From NCBI GenBank assembly GCA_963969495.1, contig OZ018330.1:67032907-67096906 (forward strand): a stretch of 64,000 nt of DNA, in the 5' to 3' direction. Below are positions 58,136-64,000 of the stretch, piece after piece. The notes below the pieces were generated by a model. It did no database searches, had not been told where the DNA came from, and worked only from the letters and a program-made list of their open reading frames with translations. This DNA comes from Ceratothoa steindachneri. Taxonomy: Eukaryota; Arthropoda; Malacostraca; Isopoda; Cymothoidae. Position 1 is the stretch's first letter, and the number at the start of each line of letters is the position of its first letter. The translations under genes were made by a program, and so were the position numbers.

Positions 58136-58994
58136 CAATGAAAAAGACGTTTACTGACATGTGCTAAAAAGGTAGAACTTTATTTTGTTCGACGGAACCT
58201 TTTCTACTACACACGTAACCCTTTCGAAAAATAAATAAACGAGTGATTTAACAGAACAGTTACAAAAGCCACTAGCAGTAACTCATACAAATAAAGTTTA
58301 TACTGAATTAAAAGAATCTAGTGAAAAAGCAAAAAATGCAAACCCTACAGAATCAATTTAAACAAAACTTCCCCAATATCTTCCAGGTATCTTGCCTCTG
58401 CTTGAAGCAGTCAATGCGCAAAAAGAACAGAAGGTGAGATGTAAACAACACCAAAATGGCTTATTATTCACTCAAATGAGATTGGTCACCAATTCTCTAC
58501 TGAGGATGTCCCAATTTCTACATTTAAATATATAGATATAATACTTTGGATAGCTCTAACTTTCTTATAGGATTTCTTTGTGGTTTCTTAATAAATAAAA
58601 CCTCCTGAGCTCCAAAATTAATGTATTTTTGTTCAATCAGGTCAGATTTTCTCAGTACAACATACATCATTTTCATTGGGATTACCTCATTTTTCCTGAA
58701 AAAAATTCAAAATCCTTTCTCTATCTAATAATACATTATTATTGTTATAGAATAGAAACATGAATAAACGGATGAAAACTTTAATCCTTTTAATAATACA
58801 AAAAATTAAAGAATGCAAAGAGATAAAGAAAATAATTCTAATTTCCAAGAAAAGACGCCCATGACGATTTTCGTTTGTGCCTCTTATCTGGTGCATCACG
58901 CTTCAAACACCAACAGTAGTCAGCAAACATCTTTACGTCCCATTTACACTGGCACTTGGATTCCATTGTTTTATGTCCTGGTGGACATAAAAGA
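58136..58994. other. AT-rich spacer
   Basis: No gene recognised. Copy 2 of the K family stops abruptly at about 58995, so this may be sequence that replaced its 3' part. Confidence 0.4.
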
Positions 58995-60720
58995 TTTTTG
59001 GAATTTTTTGAAAAAGAAATTTACAAGCTTTGCTTTCTTTATTAAGGGTTTTAACGTAATCTTTCATTATGCCAAGCTTTATATGCAATGGAGGAAGCAG
59101 TATTTTGTGAGAAGGCATTAAAGGTTCAACTATCACATTGTTTGATCCAATTCTAAATGCTTCTTGTGGAGGCCAAACATTCTCCTCATAGTGCATACTA
59201 TCTGCACGACTGTCCCATAACCATAGGAAACAGGGATGCTTCGTGTAGCTTGTTTGCATCCCAAGTATAAGAGACATTACCTGAAAAGAAATTTAGCAGG
59301 GTATGTAAATTCAAAGTGTAATATTTCTAAAAACAAATTCAAAGTAATATTTCCTTAAAACAATAAGAATATGAATATGTACTGAAAAATCCTGTATGCC
59401 GATGCATTAAATCATCGTATTGGAACTAATTGGATATATGTTTATTGACTTATGTTTTATACCTTCTCAATTAGGATAAGTTCCCCATTAACCCAAAAGG
59501 ATGCATTAACCTATAAGGACGCACTTCAACAAAATTATATAACTCAGAATTGCCTAATGATTTCCAGATTTGCATTCTTGTAAAATGTAAGTTGACCAAA
59601 AGGTGTATACAATTATTAACAATTAAAAATGAAAATGTCATTATCAACGAACTTAGAAATGCCAAGTGTAAAATGATTTTACCTTTATATTACCACATAT
59701 CCTACATTGGGGGTAGAGTAATTTATTGCATCCTGCAATTTAATCATATTTTCATAACTTTCAGTAAGTTGAGTTGAATGGCCTATAGGAACGGAATCTA
59801 TCTTGTTACCAATATTCTGTAATACAGCTTTTAAACTTCTACTGGAGGAATCAACTAAAGAACTGGAAGAATGCTGTAAAAAATAGTTTCGACACTCTTG
59901 TTCTTTATTTCTGTACCAAAAGAATGTTTTTTCTTTAGCGAGAAGATTACTTTCACGAAGTCGAGAGCCAAGATGTGGTGCATTCTCCTTTGAAAGCCCC
60001 AGATCTGGTCAGGTCATTTAACAAAACTTGAGAGAATGCTCTTTGCGACCATATCTTATGTGGAAACCTGATAAGACTCAGATGTGTCATAATCTTGATT
60101 AACTTCCATATTAATCACTTCATGGACCTCTATATGTTCAGGAAAAGAAGGTATAGAAATTCCTGGACCATAAAGCAGGGGTTTGATGACAAAAGGAACA
60201 TTTGGATGTGTCACAATATGTTTATTCTTCTTATTTATACCTGTGGAAAATATAATTGCATATTACGTAAAAGAATTGATTTGGAGTTGCAGATAGTACA
60301 TAAATGTTTAGTAAAGATATGTTCATGATAAAGTGAACTATGTTAGTCTATGCATAATAATGGCATTTTCAGGAGCCAGTATAATACAGAAAGCTTAAAT
60401 ATTGATACAATCTCACCTTTAAGATTTGTCATGCAAAAATAGCATTCTGTAGTGTGGTCTTTGCCCTCTCTCCACGCCATGGGAACACCAAAAGAGAGAG
60501 ACTTCTGTTCGCCCTGACTCCAGCGCCTTAAACTTATGTAGCACCCCTTGCAGCGGATATGTGGTGCAAAATTTTTATCTTGATCTCCTAGCCTTACTCC
60601 AAAATATGCATAATACAAAGATTTAATTACAGGAGGGATTGTACATTGCTGCTCGGAAAATTCACTTTGCCGCAAACAGCAAAATCTGTCGGAGCTATTC
60701 TTACATTTTTTTTTTTTTTA
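58995..60720 (-). pseudogene. K-family transposase-like pseudogene, copy 2, three exons
   Basis: Exon 1 (about 60712-60417) reads SSDRFCCLRQSEF, then YYAYFGVRLGDQDKNFAPHI, RCKGCYISLRRWSQG, FGVPMAWREGKD and ECYFCMTNLK, and ends phase 1 at AAAG before GTGAGA. Intron 1 is 176 bp (60416-60241) and ends CCACAG. Exon 2 (60240-59683) reads THPNVPFVIKPLLYGPG, GSRLRESNLLAKEKTFFWYR, DSSSRSLKAVLQN and ICGNIK, with several frame changes, a stop and loss of the DWRLF part. Intron 2 is 402 bp (59682-59281), phase 0, GT-AG. Exon 3 (59280 to about 58995) reads VMSLILGMQTSYTKHPCFLW, WDSRADSMHYEENVWPP, LLPPLHIKLGIMKDYVK, then breaks off. Confidence 0.78.
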
Positions 60721-61150
60721 ACTCAAAGACTATTATTATTATTCCTATTATTATAATGCTAAGCAATTTCTAACCTGCAAAAATATAAACTTTTTAACAT
60801 AATTACTTAAAATGTATACAAAATTTACTGCGAATACAGTAGTGCAAAAACTATTGAAGTTTTGATGTAATATAGGTCATGTATAAACTATAAAATTATT
60901 ATCACCCCCTGTATCGCAAAACCTGGACCTGATAGAGAAAAACGGATACCAGATTCGGATTTCGGAGGTCAATTTTATTAAGAAACACTACAGAAAACCT
61001 AAGGTACATTTTTGACGCAGACCAGTGTAATGAAGAAAATTAAAAGGCTGCTGTAATCGTTGAGTTAAAAGCTCAGAATGGTTATACAGTGATTGTTGCA
61101 TGATCCTTTGTTGCCGAAGTTATATAATACCTAGGAGATGCTGATAGTCT
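60721..61150. other. AT-rich spacer
   Basis: No gene recognised. A CCCCCTGTATCG segment near 60905 could be a decayed transposon end. Confidence 0.4.
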
Positions 61151-61350
61151 AACATCAACAAAAAACGCAAAAGAACATGCAAACGGTTCAAATGCCAGAA
61201 GAAGCCAAGAATTTCTACAGAAAGTATAGGAAAGTGTTTCAAGAAAACCCCGAAAGTCGATTAGAGCTTTTCAAAGGAATTCCATGTTTCAGAATGCAGC
61301 ATGAGAAGAGTTGTACATGAAGATAACCGTTACGATTCGTATGTGGTGCA
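61151..61350 (+). pseudogene. mariner/Tc1-type transposase N-terminal relic
   Basis: The plus strand reads SQEFLQKV, one stop, ESVSRKPRKSIRAFSKEFHV and SECSMRRVVHEDNRYDSYVV. This fits the paired helix-turn-helix region of the transposase type represented at 57272-58135. Nothing of the catalytic part follows. Confidence 0.5.
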
Positions 61351-62160
61351 TGTCATTTAATATCAGGTAAGACGGAAGAGAATTGTTTGATCTGTGACAC
61401 AATCCACTTGAAAATTACGTATAAAACGTCAGAAATAGAGAGGTTTCATTCAACACTTCCATAGCACCATTCAATCTATCAAGCCGCTACTATAACAAGG
61501 ACTATGTACGAAATTGATAAAGATCATCTGATTCGCACAGATTTGAAGTAGTCATTGGGGATAATGATGAATTCATTGAATAGGCGATTTATAAGTATTC
61601 TCAAGCATATTTGTACCACTTTCCATTTAACGACACATTTTCCCTGATGTGCTATGCGTCTCTTTTCTATATTTCTAAAAATTACCTCAAAATACTGGCG
61701 CATACAGTATAGATACAGTGGCACGCATATTTCTTCTTTTGGGTTTATAATTTACAAATATGTTCCATTCATACTTTCATTCACCTGTGCAAATAAAAAA
61801 TGAAAAGAAATCAATGATGCAAAAATTTTAATAACAAAAATACCAAAAAAGCACACGCAAACGTATTGAATACATATTAACGTTAGGTAAAATTAGGCCC
61901 ATTTTGAGGTTCATATACCACGACCAACATCATTGATAGTTCTCTTATGACTTGAAGGCTGTTGCTCTTATTATGGTTATACCCTAAGGTTGAGTACATA
62001 AGGTACGGTAAATACATAAGTTATTTGTGAAAGGTTTAGTCGCGCGGGAGATTCACACTACGTCAGAAAATACTGTCGAATCTGGTTCAGCATGAATGAC
62101 TAGTTAGTTCACAAAAGGCTTTGTTACACGGAAACTGGACGTGAGTAGTAGTATTGTGGG
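61351..62160. other. AT-rich spacer
   Basis: No reliable feature. A short SEIERFHSTLP reading near 61430-61465 hints at an integrase scrap but is too short to call. Confidence 0.35.
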
Positions 62161-62164
62161 ATGT

Positions 62165-63316
62165 ACCCCGAAACTCCCTCCCCCCCTTACCGGATGAGCT
62201 CCCTTCTAGGCCCCTCCTACCCTGATTTATTGACATACACACACATACACACACAGATGTATATTCTACATTTTCTCGCACCACTGAAAATTTAGTATTA
62301 ATGAAAAAAGGTCGTCCATTAAGATTTATTACAGAAATTTTTATCTGATGACTATAAGATTGTTAGCATTTTTTTGCATGATTGATCTAGTCCCTCCGTC
62401 CATCCTCTTGTTACTGCCACCATTATCTCTAATGAATTTTCTGCACTATTAATCAAAATAAGGTCGTCTTATTTCTTCATTTGATGACCTAATTCCACTT
62501 ATCATTTTGGGAAATCATTGACCTAGTTCCCCTTTCCCTCTTCTTTCTACTGCCACCATTACCTCTAATGAATTTTCTGCATTCAAATCCAAAATCATTG
62601 TATATTTATTTTAACTTGACTCCGGACAATTGGCCGAACATCTTTAGACCTTAGTATCATGTATGGCATCAGAGGCCCTGTTTACAGAACGCGGTCGATG
62701 TTTCTTTTCGTGCAATCAACCGTATAGGACGATATTTGAGGCCGAGCATCTTTAGAAAATAATTAGTTATGGAATCAGGGGTGATCACTTCTTTGCTCCA
62801 TAGTTTCCCTCTCCATACCGCCCCCCCCTTTACCGAACGAGCGACCGAGCGACCCCCCCTTTCCCTTACCGGACGAGCCCCCCCCCCCTCCTAGCGCCCC
62901 CCCCCCTACCCTAGTTTATTGACATACACATTTATTTTTCCATCATCTCAAAATAGTTCTAGACATTATCTTTATTGGAATCATTAATGGTCGCTTCCAT
63001 ACCTTACTACTCCATAAATATCTGAGAATTAATGGAAAAATATTTCGCAAGTCTAGGCGTAATACGTTGTGGGTGGAGGATCATCTTAGAACGTGTGCAC
63101 ACCGAGATATTTGGGGAAAAAATGCTTTGAAAGGATAACTAGCCTGTCCAATCAAATACGGTAAAAAATGTTAAATGGAAACTCGTATGTTTGAGGCTAA
63201 AATAGATGGTAAAACAGGAAATTTCAGTGGTACGAGAAAATATAGAATGTCCATATGTGTGTGTGTGTGTGTGTGTCACTGATTCCATAACTACTTATTT
63301 TCTAAAGATGCTCGGC
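62165..63316. repeat. Cluster of nested direct and inverted repeats
   Basis: Two direct copies of a C-rich module (ending TACCCTGATTTATTGACATA near 62219-62238, and a one-base-different version near 62907-62926) lie about 690 bp apart. A TACTGCCACCATTA block recurs at 62411 and 62547. GGCCGAGCATCTTTAGAAAA (62740-62759) reappears inverted at about 63297-63316, and TTCTCGCACCACTGAAA (near 62273) reappears inverted near 63223-63239. The right inverted arm touches the start of K copy 3. No coding sequence is seen. Confidence 0.7.
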
Positions 63317-64000
63317 CAATAAACATATATTCAATTAGTTCCAATACAATGATTTAATGCAGTGGCATACAGGATTTTTCAGTACATATTCATATTCTTA
63401 TTGTTTTAAGAAATATTACTTTGAATTTGTTTTTAGAAATATTACACTTTGAATTTACATACCCTGCTAAATTTCTTTTCAGGTAATGTCTCTTATACTT
63501 GGAATACAAACATAGTACACGAACCATCCCTGTTTCCTATGTTTGTGGGACAGTCGTGCAGATAGTATGCACTATGAGGAGAATGTTTGGCCTCCACGAG
63601 AAGCATTTAGAATTGGATCAAACAATGTGATAGCTAAACCTTTAGTGCCTCCTCACAAAATGCTGCCCCCTCCACTGCATATAAAGCTTGTCATAATGAA
63701 AGATTATGTTAAAACCCTTAATAAAGAATGCAAAGCTTGTAAATTTCTTTTTCAAAAATTTCCACAAATCATTGACGCTAAACTCCCTGCGGAAATTTTT
63801 AATGGACCTCAGATCAGGAACTTGATGCGAGATCAGCAGTTTGAGGCATCAATGATGGATATAGAGAAACATGCCTGAAAATCTTTTAAAGTTCTAGTTA
63901 ACAATTTTCTAGGCAATAAAAGAAACTCAGAATATGTTGACCTAGGCAATCAGCTCCTTACAAGTCTCAAACATTTAGGAGCTCGAATGTCTATAAAGAT
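63317..64000 (+). pseudogene. K-family transposase-like pseudogene, copy 3, runs off the window
   Basis: 63317-63482 is intron 2 sequence, the reverse complement of the intron in copy 2 (59281-59445), ending TTCTTTTCAG. Exon 3 starts at 63483 with VMSLILGIQT, a TAG (63513-63515), then YTNHPCFLCLWDSRADSMHY (Cys-x-x-Cys), PPPLHIKLVIMKDYVKTLNK, IFNGPQIRNLMRDQQFE and a TGA at 63876-63878 in place of Trp. After it, NFLGNKRNSEYVDLGNQ and LGARMSIK reach the window edge. It is the longest exon 3 seen here and closely matches copy 2 in inverted orientation. Confidence 0.8.

Noticed and set aside
58813..59121. A 102-codon plus-strand frame
   Set aside because: It is antisense to exon 3 of K copy 2.
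61420..61470. An integrase fragment from the short reading SEIERFHSTLP
   Set aside because: Only about a dozen residues match a common retroelement motif, with nothing supporting on either side.

Overview
The window reads as AT-rich nuclear DNA from an invertebrate, most likely an arthropod. The evidence is the background composition, multi-exon relics with GT-AG splice sites, CCTAA (TTAGG-type) repeats, and a dense mixture of LINE, Gypsy, Pao/BEL, mariner, Tc1 and hAT-like remains. The repertoire reminds me of copepod (sea-louse type) or chelicerate genomes, but that is an impression and not a demonstration. I found no intact single-copy host gene, tRNA, rRNA or CRISPR array. Nearly everything recognisable is a mobile element or the fossil of one.

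Layout. At 0-9 kb an almost full-length, GC-rich, RNase H-bearing non-LTR retrotransposon (minus strand, 1462-8299, 13-bp target duplication, poly-A tail) sits inside an older hAT-like transposase pseudogene (H1), whose two halves lie at 40-1448 and 8300-8615. At 9.4-10.8 kb are a 127-bp tandem repeat and a Gypsy RNase H relic. At 12.3-18.4 kb is a 6-kb field of degenerate 20-bp minisatellite; it reverses orientation near 12.77 kb and is split by a 1.18-kb GC-richer insert that may be a solo LTR. At 18.8-22.1 kb are a near-perfect 84-nt hairpin, diverged duplications, a foldback element with CCTAA repeats, and a 1.42-kb element with two 353-bp terminal direct repeats about 99% identical.

At 22-30 kb are a dead LINE reverse transcriptase, an intron-less copy of a transposase-like family that I call K, an internally deleted mariner, and a decayed LINE with zinc-knuckle ORF1. 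At 33-36 kb are a Tc1-like pseudogene and a second K copy. At 37.5-39.6 kb is a Pao/BEL relic. At 39.66-46.44 kb is a Gypsy-group LTR retrotransposon with domain order Gag-PR-INT-RT-RNase H, the reverse of the usual Gypsy order; a 1,376-bp solo LTR has split its RNase H. From 46.4 to 55 kb the sequence is mostly featureless and AT-rich, with one unidentified protein fossil. From 55 to 64 kb there is a second hAT-like relic (H2), a mariner-like relic, two inverted K copies with conserved intron positions, and an inverted-repeat cluster.

The features do not form a pathway. They record nested insertion: H1 was hit by the LINE, the Gypsy element was hit by a solo LTR, and the minisatellite was hit by an LTR-like insert. 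The best candidate for something under-described is the K family. Four copies share a cysteine-pair N-terminus, two conserved intron positions and Asp/Asp/Glu landmarks that suggest a DDE-type transposase.
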